DNA of 64,000 nucleotides from Pseudoselenomonas ruminantium (GTDB lineage: Bacteria; Bacillota; Negativicutes; Selenomonadales; Selenomonadaceae), in contig NZ_FOQK01000011.1 of NCBI RefSeq assembly GCF_900113715.1, forward strand, positions 1-64,000, in the 5' to 3' direction. The translations under genes and the position numbers were made by a program. Shown here piece after piece: positions 22,780 to 30,642 of the stretch. The number at the start of each line of letters is the position of its first letter. Within the stretch, counting starts at the first letter, position 1. Below the pieces are notes generated by a model. It saw only the letters and a list, made by a program, of their open reading frames with translations. It searched no databases and was not told where the DNA came from.

Positions 22780-23661
22780 TCACCACTGCTCTCCTGTATG
22801 CATCCAGATCAGCACCATTTTTTTCGTCAGGCTCTCAGTTTTATCCATCACCTCATGACGGCAGGCTTTAATAATGGCCTCCGTTACCTGGTCATTATTT
22901 TTCATTATTTTACAACGGCTTATCCTCTTGTCCTGCATATGCCTGTCAAAGAAGTCCTTCGTCAGCACCATATATACATATTCCGGCCCATAGCTGAACC
23001 TTATCAGCTCCGCAATCGGTAACAGAATAACCTCACCATCACTTGTAATCAATTCCGGAGCCTTTCCTGACTGCATAAGCGTGTTTCCCATATAGTCAAC
23101 CAGTCTTGGCGCGCCCACGTGATTCTGCCGAAAGGCCACAAGTTCGCCCAACGATGGAACATGCTTTTTCGCTACCCACGAATGCAGCTGATGCAGTACA
23201 TCCTGATTCAGTGCGATTGGCCGATACCCCATATGTTCCAAGCTAAGCGGCCAGTAGAGCCTTGAAATATCTTCCCTATGCAGACTGTGCAAATGTCCAT
23301 GAATATTGATATCCGCCGTATGCCCAAACTTTGGCTTATGCGTAAACAACACCTTCATACCATCAAAATCCATGGTCAGCTCATCTGCCACCAGAATAAA
23401 GCCCATATCCAGATACTCCTGCGTGCGCCGCTTGTCATGGTTGCCACGGATAAGGATTTTCCTGCCGGGCAGTTTCATCATCTTTTGCAAATCCGTCTCC
23501 GTCCATGCAATATCCCCCAAATGGATAACCGTATCATCATGCCTGACTTTCTTGCTCCAATTGTTGTAGATGAGTTTCGTAAAATTTGCCGGCCGGCCGC
23601 AATGTTTGACCATATTGGCATGCCCCAGATGCGTATCCGTGATCAGATAGATCATGCTCAT
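22780..23661 (-). CDS. Calcineurin-like metallophosphoesterase with C-terminal extension
   Basis: A 293-residue protein. Residues 1-150 are a metallophosphoesterase: TDTHLGHANM, HLGDIAW, IRGNHDKR, FTHKP and NIHGHLHS are the metal-binding blocks. Members of this type (YfcE/MJ0936-like) act on phosphodiesters. The last 110 residues (from about GELVAFRQNHVG) are not recognised and may be a second domain (LITSDGEVILLPIAELIRFS). Four bases separate it from the nucleotidyltransferase, so the two could work on the same nucleotide bond. Confidence 0.82.
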   Translation of the reverse strand: MSMIYLITDTHLGHANMVKHCGRPANFTKLIYNNWSKKVRHDDTVIHLGDIAWTETDLQKMMKLPGRKILIRGNHDKRRTQEYLDMGFILVADELTMDFDGMKVLFTHKPKFGHTADINIHGHLHSLHREDISRLYWPLSLEHMGYRPIALNQDVLHQLHSWVAKKHVPSLGELVAFRQNHVGAPRLVDYMGNTLMQSGKAPELITSDGEVILLPIAELIRFSYGPEYVYMVLTKDFFDRHMQDKRISRCKIMKNNDQVTEAIIKACRHEVMDKTESLTKKMVLIWMHTGEQW

Positions 23662-23663
23662 CC

Positions 23664-24161
23664 TTAATAACCTCTTTCCTTATCCGCCAGGGTATACAAA
23701 TAATCCATCAAAGGCTCTGCCACCTGGCTGCTAAGGGTTGTTTTTTCCGTGGGATAACTGTACGGAAAGCCTGCGGCGCCAAAACGGTCAAAAAGCTTTT
23801 TTAAAATGTCCTGCGGAATACGCGCCGTCTCCCGATACATGAATTGCCAGGCCACCGATTCCACGGCCTGCCGCATGAGGGGATTATAATCCCCGCATAT
23901 GCAGTCCCTATACAGTTTCCAGGCGGTGTTTCCACACGCATAATCCAATAGATATCTGGCGTCCAGACGGCCATGAGGATCAAACATACTCTCCCCTGTT
24001 TCCGTCATTCCCTGCATATTACTCTTCACCTGCAGCACTGTATAGGCAATGGTTTTTTCCAATATATCTTCGCTTTCGGGGGCAATATTATGATAGGCCG
24101 CACGCCAGCCGCACCTATCGTATAGCGTCTCTTCTTCATCGGTCTCGCAATACATCATCAT
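23664..24161 (-). CDS. Hypothetical protein, 165 residues
   Basis: Not recognised. Opens MMMYCETDEEETLYDRCGWR; helical, with several Cys (YACGNTAWKLYRDCICGDYN) that do not form a clear metal site. Its start overlaps the coupling-protein stop by 4 bases and its stop is 2 bases from the phosphoesterase start, so it is translated with both. Confidence 0.65.
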   Translation of the reverse strand: MMMYCETDEEETLYDRCGWRAAYHNIAPESEDILEKTIAYTVLQVKSNMQGMTETGESMFDPHGRLDARYLLDYACGNTAWKLYRDCICGDYNPLMRQAVESVAWQFMYRETARIPQDILKKLFDRFGAAGFPYSYPTEKTTLSSQVAEPLMDYLYTLADKERGY

Positions 24162-25585
24162 CTCTCCTTGCTTCGTTTGGTTGTCTTCTCATTCACGTCC
24201 TGCACGCTGTACCGCTTCATTTTTATCGGCTCCTGTCCACGGCGGAAGACATATTCCATGCCAATAGGCATATTCAATACTTCATAGCTGGGGATATTCA
24301 GCCTTTTGCTTATGCTTTCGCAGGTCTTTAGGTCCATGCCCCCCAGATAAACATACGTATCACAGTTATTGATGATGGTGGTTGCATTTCTATCTCCGTA
24401 CATGGCCGCCAGCTGGCTTTCCGACTGTATTAAAAGCGTCACCCCAATACGTTTTTCACGAAAGATAGAAATCAACTCCTGAAACTCAGGCACCTTGCAG
24501 CCCGTAGCAAAGTCATCGCAGATTACCTGCACAGGATACGGCAGTTTCCCACTGTCTTTCTTCTCTGCAAGCTCAAAAAGATTCTTGAACAGTTGCTGAT
24601 AAAATATGCTGACAAAGGCATGATTGGCCCTGTTTACCGGCGATACATATACAATTACCGCTGTTTTTGGCTGCAGCAGTTCTGCAAAGGTAAATTTCTT
24701 TTCATTTCTAAGTAATGTACGAATTTCCTCCGTAAACACCTTATTCAACGGTTCCTGAACCGAAGCTGCCACACATGAGCCGGTTTGTTCCGGCAGATTG
24801 ATAAATGTCTCCCACACAATATTCCATTGCCTCTTCTTTTTTGCTTTTTCCTCCATCAGTATATGCAGTGGATACCGTTGCCTCTTCTTTTTTTCTTCCT
24901 TTTCTATCAGTATATCCAGTGGCCCCCGTTGCCTCTTCTTTTTTTCTGCTATTTCCGCCTCTGTATCCAACGCTTCGATTAATTTCCAATCCTCACTGTC
25001 GCTATAAAACAAATAGTCTAACAGGTACAGGGCCTTATCCATTGACTTTCCTTTTTCATAGTTTCCTGAACGGACAACATCCATAATGGTTGCCATCAGA
25101 TTCTCAGCTGAATTTGACCAAAAAGGATCGTTATCACTCTCCCTATGATTGGTTGCCCGCATAAAAGTGTGCGCCAGGTCATGGACATCCACGGAGTTTT
25201 GGCAATAGAACAACGGATCATAGCCATATAGCGATTTTTCCGGCTCAACCAAATTAAGCAACAAGGTTCGGTAGCCCTTTTCCTTGAGATCACTTACCGT
25301 ATATTGGATGATTTCTTTTTTCGTGCAGACTACCACCAGATTGCTATTGACCGTGCTATGAATCATGGGCTTGGCGATGCTCTCGGTTTTGCCGCTGCCA
25401 GACCCGCCCACTATCAGATAATTGTTGTTACAGCCTGTCGTGCGGGAATCTGTCGTGACATGTACCCGGCTGTCGCTGCCAAGACGGTAGACATCAAAGC
25501 TTTCCTGCCGGCACGGTTTTTGAAACCTATCCTCCATCACCAGACTATGCTGCTGCTTTCTCTTACGTTTTTTCATCCTGCCCAC
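24158..25585 (-). CDS. VirD4/TraG-like coupling protein ATPase, soluble form
   Basis: A 475-residue FtsK/VirD4-type ATPase. Walker A IVGGSGSGKTES is at residues 58-69, Walker B VQVICDDFA at about 352-360, and TLLIQSESQLAAMYG follows as in T4CPs. There is no N-terminal membrane segment, and no relaxase or mating-pair gene is nearby, so it is a lone, soluble coupling-like protein. Residues 211-257 are a triplicated 17-residue unit (KKKRQRxPLxILxE), inserted in the all-alpha region; the DNA is a 51-bp tandem repeat. A role in conjugation is doubtful; DNA or RNA pumping in a defence or phage-like setting is possible. Confidence 0.75.
   Translation of the reverse strand: MGRMKKRKRKQQHSLVMEDRFQKPCRQESFDVYRLGSDSRVHVTTDSRTTGCNNNYLIVGGSGSGKTESIAKPMIHSTVNSNLVVVCTKKEIIQYTVSDLKEKGYRTLLLNLVEPEKSLYGYDPLFYCQNSVDVHDLAHTFMRATNHRESDNDPFWSNSAENLMATIMDVVRSGNYEKGKSMDKALYLLDYLFYSDSEDWKLIEALDTEAEIAEKKKRQRGPLDILIEKEEKKKRQRYPLHILMEEKAKKKRQWNIVWETFINLPEQTGSCVAASVQEPLNKVFTEEIRTLLRNEKKFTFAELLQPKTAVIVYVSPVNRANHAFVSIFYQQLFKNLFELAEKKDSGKLPYPVQVICDDFATGCKVPEFQELISIFREKRIGVTLLIQSESQLAAMYGDRNATTIINNCDTYVYLGGMDLKTCESISKRLNIPSYEVLNMPIGMEYVFRRGQEPIKMKRYSVQDVNEKTTKRSKER
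24813..24955. repeat. 51-bp tandem repeat inside the coupling-protein gene
   Basis: Just under three units, each with a GCCTCTTCTTTTTT-type core on the plus strand, encode KKKRQR-PL-IL. The unit is a whole number of codons, so gain or loss of copies keeps the frame and could vary the protein length. Confidence 0.8.
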
Positions 25586-25591
25586 TCCCTG

Positions 25592-26176
25592 CTATATCAT
25601 TTCCGCAAACTCGGCCACTTTATCCGCCAGCCCAAAGGCCACAGCTTCCTCTGCCGAAAAATAGTGATCTGTCTTGGTCATCTCATATAGGGTTTCCAGA
25701 TTCTGCCCTGTATGCCGGGACAAAAGGGCAACCATCTCATCCTTGGTCTTCATCATGCTTTCTGCTATGGTCTGTATCGAGCTGGTCCTGCCGCCCACAC
25801 CACTGGCGATAAGCGGCTCATGAATCATCACTTTGCTGTGTGGCAGGATATAACGCTGCCCCGCTTTCCCGCAGCAGAGCAGTACAGCTGCCATGCTGTA
25901 CGCCTTGCCTGTACAATAAATATAAATCGGTGCCGGACAGGACTGGATCACGTCGTAAATAATCATCCCCGCGTCTATTTCCCCGCCACAGGAATTGATA
26001 AACAGCTTGATGGGCTGGGCCGCATCCTCCTGCACATAGTAAGCAGCCTGCTTGACCACCATCATGGCCAGCTGGTCATTGATTTCCCCTTGAATAAAGA
26101 GCAGCCGTCTGGCATTCAACCAGGCATCGACAGGAATGGGCTGATACCCATTCACGCTTTTGATTAAAGTCTGCAT
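25592..26176 (-). CDS. ClpP-like serine protease, accessory paralogue
   Basis: A 194-residue protein; the start at 26176 has CAGGAGG 7 bases upstream, so the longer frame is rejected. The ClpP triad is present: Ser94 (GKAYSMAAV), His119 (VMIHEP) and Asp170 (MTKTDHYFSAEEA). The LFINSCGGEIDAGMIIYD strand is the substrate-binding edge. It lacks a ClpX/ClpA partner here. Phage and plasmid ClpP homologues often process capsid or regulatory proteins. First gene of an eight-gene minus-strand operon; a promoter lies at 26264-26236. Confidence 0.85.
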   Translation of the reverse strand: MQTLIKSVNGYQPIPVDAWLNARRLLFIQGEINDQLAMMVVKQAAYYVQEDAAQPIKLFINSCGGEIDAGMIIYDVIQSCPAPIYIYCTGKAYSMAAVLLCCGKAGQRYILPHSKVMIHEPLIASGVGGRTSSIQTIAESMMKTKDEMVALLSRHTGQNLETLYEMTKTDHYFSAEEAVAFGLADKVAEFAEMI

Positions 26177-26235
26177 ATAGTCTTCCTCCTGAATTTTTCT
26201 TAGAACAGCGTAGCCATGGTTTCCGTGTTTGTTAC

Positions 26236-26315
26236 ACCATAGCTTAACTTTAGTTATTTGGCAAGCATTTTTTCTGCAGAATCGGTTTGTTTTCTCCAAA
26301 CTGTTAGGCTATAAT
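26236..26315. promoter_or_regulatory. Divergent promoters between the ClpP-like operon and the gene at 26350
   Basis: Minus strand: TTGCCA (26264-26259), 17 bases, TATGGT (26241-26236). Plus strand: TTGTTT (26287-26292), 17 bases, TATAAT (26310-26315). The -35 boxes are only 22 bases apart, so one regulator could govern both units; the HTH-containing product of the plus-strand gene is a candidate. Confidence 0.7.
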
Positions 26316-26349
26316 CATACTGAAATATCCATTTTAAAGGAGTGCAGCC

Positions 26350-27294
26350 ATGAATTATCCAGAAGATACACCTGGTATATCCATCAGCGAACTCATGTCA
26401 CGCTTAAAACTGAGCCGCAATTACATCATCCGCCACATCACCCACTGTGTGGATCATATCGAAGACGCGCCCGCCCAAGGCGCCCGTGTCATCTACGATG
26501 AAGCCATGCTGCGGCAGTATCTGGCTCAGAAATGTACCTTCACCCGCCAGACGCGGCGAATAAATATCGAACAAGAACTCAGAAAATATCAGCGCAAACA
26601 CCCAGAGGATGAACGCGTAAACAATAGCAGCTTCTGCCGCGAGTTCCTTGGCAATATCCCCGACTGGACTAAGATCACGCGCAGCCAGATTCCCAACATC
26701 TCCCTGCCCTCCGAAGACTTTTGGGACTTTCCCCTGATTTTTCCCAAGGAATATACGCAGGGCGATGATGCCCCCGATGCCAAACGCAAATCTGCCGAAA
26801 TCTGCTACCGTGACATGTTCAAGCTCGGCGCCATCAAGATTCAGCTGGGCCGCCAAAAGACCATGTTCTACATTCCCTATGAGCCAGGCGTATTGCTTCC
26901 TCCATTAAGTCAAATATCCAAACTCAATTACAATGACGAAAGCTGCTATCTTGTTCCTGCCGACTGGAAACCGTTTTACCAGGGACATAAAGCACCGTCC
27001 ACACAGACAGGCCCCATCGCTAAAGTTCAGATAAGCATCACGACCGATGAGGAATCCTTCGACCAGACACTAATCGAGACTGCTCTGCGCAAAGGCTTTG
27101 CCTTGAACCATATCCTTGACCACACCGTAAACCCGGACAAAAATCTGGTAACAGTCGTGTATCAGGCCAGTACCCTAAGCGGCACTGCCGCCCCTGCCTC
27201 TGACAAAGCAGCCGATCTTATTGACGCCGACGAATTCATGCAGGACTATGAACAGTCACTAGAAGCCCTGTATCAAATGGAAGATGGCCAATAA
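26350..27294 (+). CDS. Hypothetical protein with N-terminal helix-turn-helix, 314 residues
   Basis: Not recognised overall. Residues 9-35 (GISISELMSRLKLSRNYIIR) read as a helix-turn-helix, followed by an ordinary globular part (EDFWDFPLIFPKEYTQGDD, DMFKLGAIKIQLGRQKTMFY) and an acidic tail. AAAGGAG lies 8 bases before the ATG. It is divergent from the ClpP-like operon and ended by a strong terminator, which fits a regulator or an initiator protein. No catalytic motif was found. Confidence 0.65.
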   Translation: MNYPEDTPGISISELMSRLKLSRNYIIRHITHCVDHIEDAPAQGARVIYDEAMLRQYLAQKCTFTRQTRRINIEQELRKYQRKHPEDERVNNSSFCREFLGNIPDWTKITRSQIPNISLPSEDFWDFPLIFPKEYTQGDDAPDAKRKSAEICYRDMFKLGAIKIQLGRQKTMFYIPYEPGVLLPPLSQISKLNYNDESCYLVPADWKPFYQGHKAPSTQTGPIAKVQISITTDEESFDQTLIETALRKGFALNHILDHTVNPDKNLVTVVYQASTLSGTAAPASDKAADLIDADEFMQDYEQSLEALYQMEDGQ

Positions 27295-27307
27295 TATCAT
27301 CACATGC

Positions 27308-27337
27308 AAAAAGACAGCTCGCCTGAGCTGTCTTTTT
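27308..27337. terminator. Bidirectional terminator
   Basis: AAAAAGACAGCTC, GCCT loop, GAGCTGTCTTTTT. It lies between the convergent genes at 26350 and 27359. Confidence 0.92.
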
Positions 27338-27358
27338 GCTGTTCGTATTTTTTTTCCG

Positions 27359-27583
27359 TCACTCAATCGCCACAACGGCATCCGCATCCACGACGCCACA
27401 GTCAAGCACCAGCTGCCGCCAGGCGTAGTCGATTTTCTTTAGCCGCCCATGAACACGGCGCTGTTCGCCAAACTTACTGCAAACCAGCGTAATCTCCTCC
27501 TCAATCTGCAGGAATCCCGCCAAAACATCAAACGGCATGAATATTTGGGCGCAGTTGGACTTTGGCATATAATAGCGCTCCAT
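27359..27583 (-). CDS. Hypothetical small protein, 74 residues
   Basis: Not recognised. MERYYMPKSNCAQIFMPFDV..., with a C-terminal half (RVHGRLKKIDYAWRQLVLDC) that recalls the small beta barrel of YolD-like proteins, though similarity is weak. It has its own promoter at 27694-27666, overlapped by repeated CGAACAT half-sites, so it may be inducible. Confidence 0.6.
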   Translation of the reverse strand: MERYYMPKSNCAQIFMPFDVLAGFLQIEEEITLVCSKFGEQRRVHGRLKKIDYAWRQLVLDCGVVDADAVVAIE

Positions 27584-27641
27584 GATGCAGCTCCTTTCCC
27601 AGGATATTAACTTTTGACATTTGACACGTCAATATAAACTT

Positions 27642-27712
27642 ACGTTCGGTCTCCCTTATGCTTTTATTCTAGCACAGCCGAACATATATATCAAGAAATT
27701 ATGTTCGGTAGT
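27642..27712 (-). promoter_or_regulatory. Promoter with repeated CGAACRT half-sites
   Basis: TTGATA (27694-27689), 17 bases, TAGAAT (27671-27666) on the minus strand. Half-sites GTTCGG or CCGAAC occur at about 27643, 27678 and 27703, two of them bracketing the -35. The half-site matches that of Gram-positive LexA boxes, but the spacing does not give the compact CGAACN4GTTCG site, so the regulator is uncertain. Confidence 0.5.
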
Positions 27713-27721
27713 TTGCAAATA

Positions 27722-27754
27722 AAAAAGGCCACTTTATGGGAAAAGTGGCCTTAC
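27722..27754 (-). terminator. Terminator of the second DUF1659-DUF2922-YvrJ cassette
   Basis: On the minus strand GGCCACTTTTCCCATAAAGT is followed by GGCC and T6. A degraded version stands at 16104-16137 after cassette 1. Confidence 0.75.
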
Positions 27755-27807
27755 AAGCGTCTTGCGGAATTGGAAACGAGGACACCTGCCACAATTATAG
27801 CACAAAC

Positions 27808-27849
27808 GCGGGCGGCTGACTTGTCAACTTGACTTGTCAGCCGCCCGCG
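27808..27849. repeat. Palindrome built from two TGACTTGTCA units, copy 2
   Basis: Repeats the structure at 16193-16234: GCGGGCGGCTGAC, TTGTCAACTTGACTT, GTCAGCCGCCCGC. It confirms that the duplicated block extends beyond the cassette genes. Confidence 0.78.
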
Positions 27850-27889
27850 TGCAGGGATTTTTAGATTATGGGAATGGCAGTAACTTTGG

Positions 27890-28045
27890 CTAATGCCGCT
27901 GGAGTTCCTTGATGAGCTCCCCGATCTTGTCCGTCAGATTATCCATCGACCGTTGGAAACGGGTCAAGAGGTAGAACGTCACCACGATTGGGAACCCCAC
28001 GGCCGATATCGCCGTCAGAATCGTCTGCTCCATGGCAGCATCCAT
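27890..28045 (-). CDS. YvrJ-family small membrane protein (copy 2)
   Basis: A 51-residue protein identical to the copy at 16275 from MEQTILTAISAVGFP to the end; only the first few residues differ (MDAAMEQ against MADGAMEQ). One membrane helix and a charged tail. The ATG overlaps the DUF2922 stop by one base, as in copy 1. Near identity at protein and DNA level against the more diverged DUF2922 suggests recent exchange between the two loci. Confidence 0.8.
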   Translation of the reverse strand: MDAAMEQTILTAISAVGFPIVVTFYLLTRFQRSMDNLTDKIGELIKELQRH

Positions 28046-28260
28046 CAGCCGACGATTGCCTCATCCTCAACCGTGCGGACGAATGCGATATCCAAAGACA
28101 CCAACGGCATGCCACTGATGATGAAGAACTTCTTGGAAGTAATCTTTTCCACCAGTTCATGAATTTCCGCAGGCGTGATGTCATCACGCGGATTGGCAAA
28201 TACCAGCTCCGCCTTTTTTCCATCGAGACGGTTGAATCTGACAATAAGCGTTTTTTTCAT
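28045..28260 (-). CDS. DUF2922 protein (copy 2)
   Basis: A 71-residue protein, MKKTLIVRFNRLDGKKAELV..., same length as copy 1 but differing at many positions (ANPRDDITPAEIHELVEKIT in the centre). The ending TVEDEAIVG parallels TVDEAEITA. It lies between DUF1659 (22 bases upstream) and YvrJ (overlapping). Confidence 0.85.
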   Translation of the reverse strand: MKKTLIVRFNRLDGKKAELVFANPRDDITPAEIHELVEKITSKKFFIISGMPLVSLDIAFVRTVEDEAIVG

Positions 28261-28281
28261 AATAATACTCCTCCTTTACGC

Positions 28282-28509
28282 TCAACCCTGAGGAATAAGC
28301 GACGCACTATCCTCGCGGACAATCGCATGGAGACTGCGCGCCTGCAGCCGCCCCATAAGGACAACCGTCTCGTACATATCCGCATCCGTTACCTCCGGAT
28401 TCACATGCGGGAACGTCACCACCGCATAGACATCCTTGCCTGCCGAGTTCTGCCCCTTAACGTATTTGAGCTTCAGCGCACAAGTCTGATCTTCTCTCTT
28501 GGCTTCCAT
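28282..28509 (-). CDS. DUF1659 protein (copy 2)
   Basis: A 75-residue protein, MEAKREDQTCALKLKYVKGQ, start at 28509 behind GAAGGAGG. FPHVNPEVTDADMYE and REDSASLIPQG align with copy 1 along the full length. Heads the second cassette; the same inverted GC-rich hairpin (GCCGCGCGG-type) precedes both copies, probably part of the leader. Confidence 0.83.
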   Translation of the reverse strand: MEAKREDQTCALKLKYVKGQNSAGKDVYAVVTFPHVNPEVTDADMYETVVLMGRLQARSLHAIVREDSASLIPQG

Positions 28510-28577
28510 GATAAAACCTCCTTCAGAAACGCAACAAAGCCGCCCGGTCGTCACCCCGCGCGGCTTTGTTGCGGAAT

Positions 28578-28690
28578 GACAACCATATATATCAAGCGCC
28601 TCGCGCCAGATACCCAAATCCCAAAGGTCAGCATTCCGCAATGCTTCAATATTTCGTTTCTAAGGCCAGTTTACCGAGTTGACCTGTCAA
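28578..28690. repeat. Cargo-flanking repeat element, copy 2
   Basis: Starts ATATATCAAGCGCCTCGCGC, then CAGATACCCA, contains AGTTTACCGAG and ends TTGACCTGTCAAAAGCAAG. It stands upstream of cassette 2 exactly as copy 1 does with cassette 1. The 3' end of the SieB-like gene lies inside it, so the palindrome is translated there. Confidence 0.72.
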
Positions 28691-29204
28691 AAGCAAGAGA
28701 AAATTTCTTTTTTAATTTTTTATCATCGTCGATTGCATCTAATACCCAAGGATTTAATGTATATGGAAAAAATATATGTTGCATATCATAATTAGCAGTT
28801 ACACTAGATGTTCTGTATATAATCCTATATTGCTCCAATTTTGTTATGCTTCCATTTTTACAATCATATTCTCGTGTATAATCACGAGACTGAAGTAATT
28901 CCATAATAATTTGTGTTTGGAATTTATCAAGATTTAATAAATATTCTTTCTCTATTCGTCTTAACTTGCTTCTCTGATATTTATCTATGATATATTTTAT
29001 TGTTTTGACAACTATAAAACATATAGATAAAAGAAACACTGTACCAATAATTGAACGATAATTATTAACCACTACAAATACATCAATCTTTTCTAATACC
29101 TCTTTGGGTAATAATAAACATGAACCTGTAAACAATGTAATGCAAATATGGCTTTCAATGGATAACCTAAATAATGCCAAAATTGATTTAATACTTTCAG
29201 CCAT
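28671..29204 (-). CDS. Superinfection exclusion protein B (SieB)-like membrane protein
   Basis: A 177-residue AT-rich gene. The N-terminal half has two membrane helices (ICITLFTGSCLLLPKEVLEK with the family's LP-LEK-...YR spacing, then SIIGTVFLLSICFIVVKTI), followed by a cytosolic domain. This resembles SieB, the prophage membrane protein that aborts infection by related phages. The last residues (AFDRSTR) are encoded by the TTGACCTGTCAA palindrome. Base composition differs from the GC-rich cassette beside it, which points to separate acquisition. Confidence 0.68.
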   Translation of the reverse strand: MAESIKSILALFRLSIESHICITLFTGSCLLLPKEVLEKIDVFVVVNNYRSIIGTVFLLSICFIVVKTIKYIIDKYQRSKLRRIEKEYLLNLDKFQTQIIMELLQSRDYTREYDCKNGSITKLEQYRIIYRTSSVTANYDMQHIFFPYTLNPWVLDAIDDDKKLKKKFSLAFDRSTR

Positions 29205-29581
29205 TATATTTCTCCTTTATTCTCGTGAAATATGCGCCAGTAAATTATAGGTTATTCGTTAAATTCATACGTACCCTTAAATACATTTCCATGGTGGAAT
29301 TTTCAAATATTTATAACATTTATCGTCCACAGGTAATGCTTGTATTTAGTCATTATCTGCCAGTTTAATTTTTTCATGTATATGGGGAAATGAATTTCGA
29401 CAGGACAACGTGCTTATCATGTATGAACGTAATATGACACCCCCAATATACCAAGCGAAGTGTCGCGCCAGATACCCATAAAATTTATCATTTTCGAAAA
29501 TGTATTCAGTTGGTATTTGTTATAAGAAAGTTCTTTCAGTTCCTGAAATATGGAGTTGACCGGTCAAATGCAAGCACTATT
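29205..29581. other. AT-rich gap holding copy 3 of the cargo-flanking repeat element
   Basis: No gene is seen in these 377 bases. At 29440-29576 the element recurs: ATATACCAAGCGAAGTGTCG, CGCCAGATACCCA, and TTGACCGGTCAAATGCAAG at its end. It stops 6 bases before the stop codon of the next cargo gene. This copy has no DUF cassette downstream of it. The left part (29205-29440) shows only AT-rich sequence without a promoter I trust. Confidence 0.6.
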
Positions 29582-30579
29582 TTATGTTGTTGGTAAATAG
29601 ACTTTTCCTTGTAAAACAGAATATCCTGAGGCCTTGTCTGTGTAATCATAAACGAGCTCGCTGGCTTCTTTGTCGGTAGGTATTTTATCAATACATGTTC
29701 CATCAAGTATATTATCCCAGGTGAGTGTTGGCGTTGAAAGATTTAACATCTTCAAATCATTAATATATTCATCGATGATGGCATTTACTAATTGGTTTTC
29801 AATATTTTTTTGCTGTTTTATGATTGCTACATATTTAAATCCTTCAGGTATTATTAATATAGAATTAAGTTTTAAAGTATCTGGATTAAGGTAAACATCC
29901 CATAACTGTCGTACTAAATCTTTCTTTTGTATGTTCAAAATAGATTTAGTATAACAGTTAATAATTTCTTGTCTTATATCATGCTCAAGTTTATCTAAAA
30001 ACAGATATAGATTTATAAGCTGTAAAAGTTCAAAACTGACACAACTCTTATCTGCCTTCTCTAATAGCTCTGAGAATTTGGCTTTACTTAAACTTTCTTT
30101 CACTTTTGGGTGATTGCCTGTAAATTCATCTAAATACGTTATGATAGGTAAATTATCCTTAGAACACCTATCATCATGACTCATGTACATTTTTCGATAT
30201 GCTTCCTGCTGGATTATATAAGAAACCAACGGCTCATCTATATTTCTTCGATTATTTTCCCGACGTGCACGTTCTTGAATGTTTAATTCTCTTTTCTTTG
30301 CTGCTTGTTCCTTTTCTTTTTTTCTTTCCTTTTCTTCTTTATCTTTTTCTTCCTTCCATTTTTTATAAGCAATTCTTGCGCCGTAAATCCCGACAGCAGC
30401 GGTTATGACACTAATGATTGCACTCGAAAAACTAATCAATACGGTTAAATCTTCATATTTAAAAGCGTGTTCTATCCAATTTAAGTAATAGAATTTTTGT
30501 ACCCCTAGTATAATTCCACAAATAATTAAAAGGGGTAAAACAAAATATAAAAACCATTTATATATATATTTTTTGTCAT
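29582..30579 (-). pseudogene. Two-helix membrane protein of unknown function, frameshifted at an A6 run
   Basis: From a TTG at 30439 a 285-residue frame reads on, but upstream the same frame continues back to about 30575 (KWFLYFVLPLLIICGIILGV is a clear membrane helix). An ATG at 30579 with AAAGGATGAA before it is one base out of register, and the mismatch lies in six A residues (30574-30569). With seven A residues the protein would be about 332 residues: two membrane helices, a Lys/Glu coiled coil (KEEKERKKEKEQAAKKREL) and a helical domain. Phase variation, slippage or recent loss are all possible. Confidence 0.65.
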
Positions 30580-30642
30580 TTTAGTTCATCCTTTACTTTT
30601 GATTTTAAAACGGTGTTTTGAGAAATTAGTTTATATTTAATG

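Noticed and set aside
24158-25585. The VirD4-like gene as proof of a complete conjugative element
   Set aside because: No relaxase, VirB4-like ATPase or mating-pair genes are present and the protein lacks a membrane anchor.
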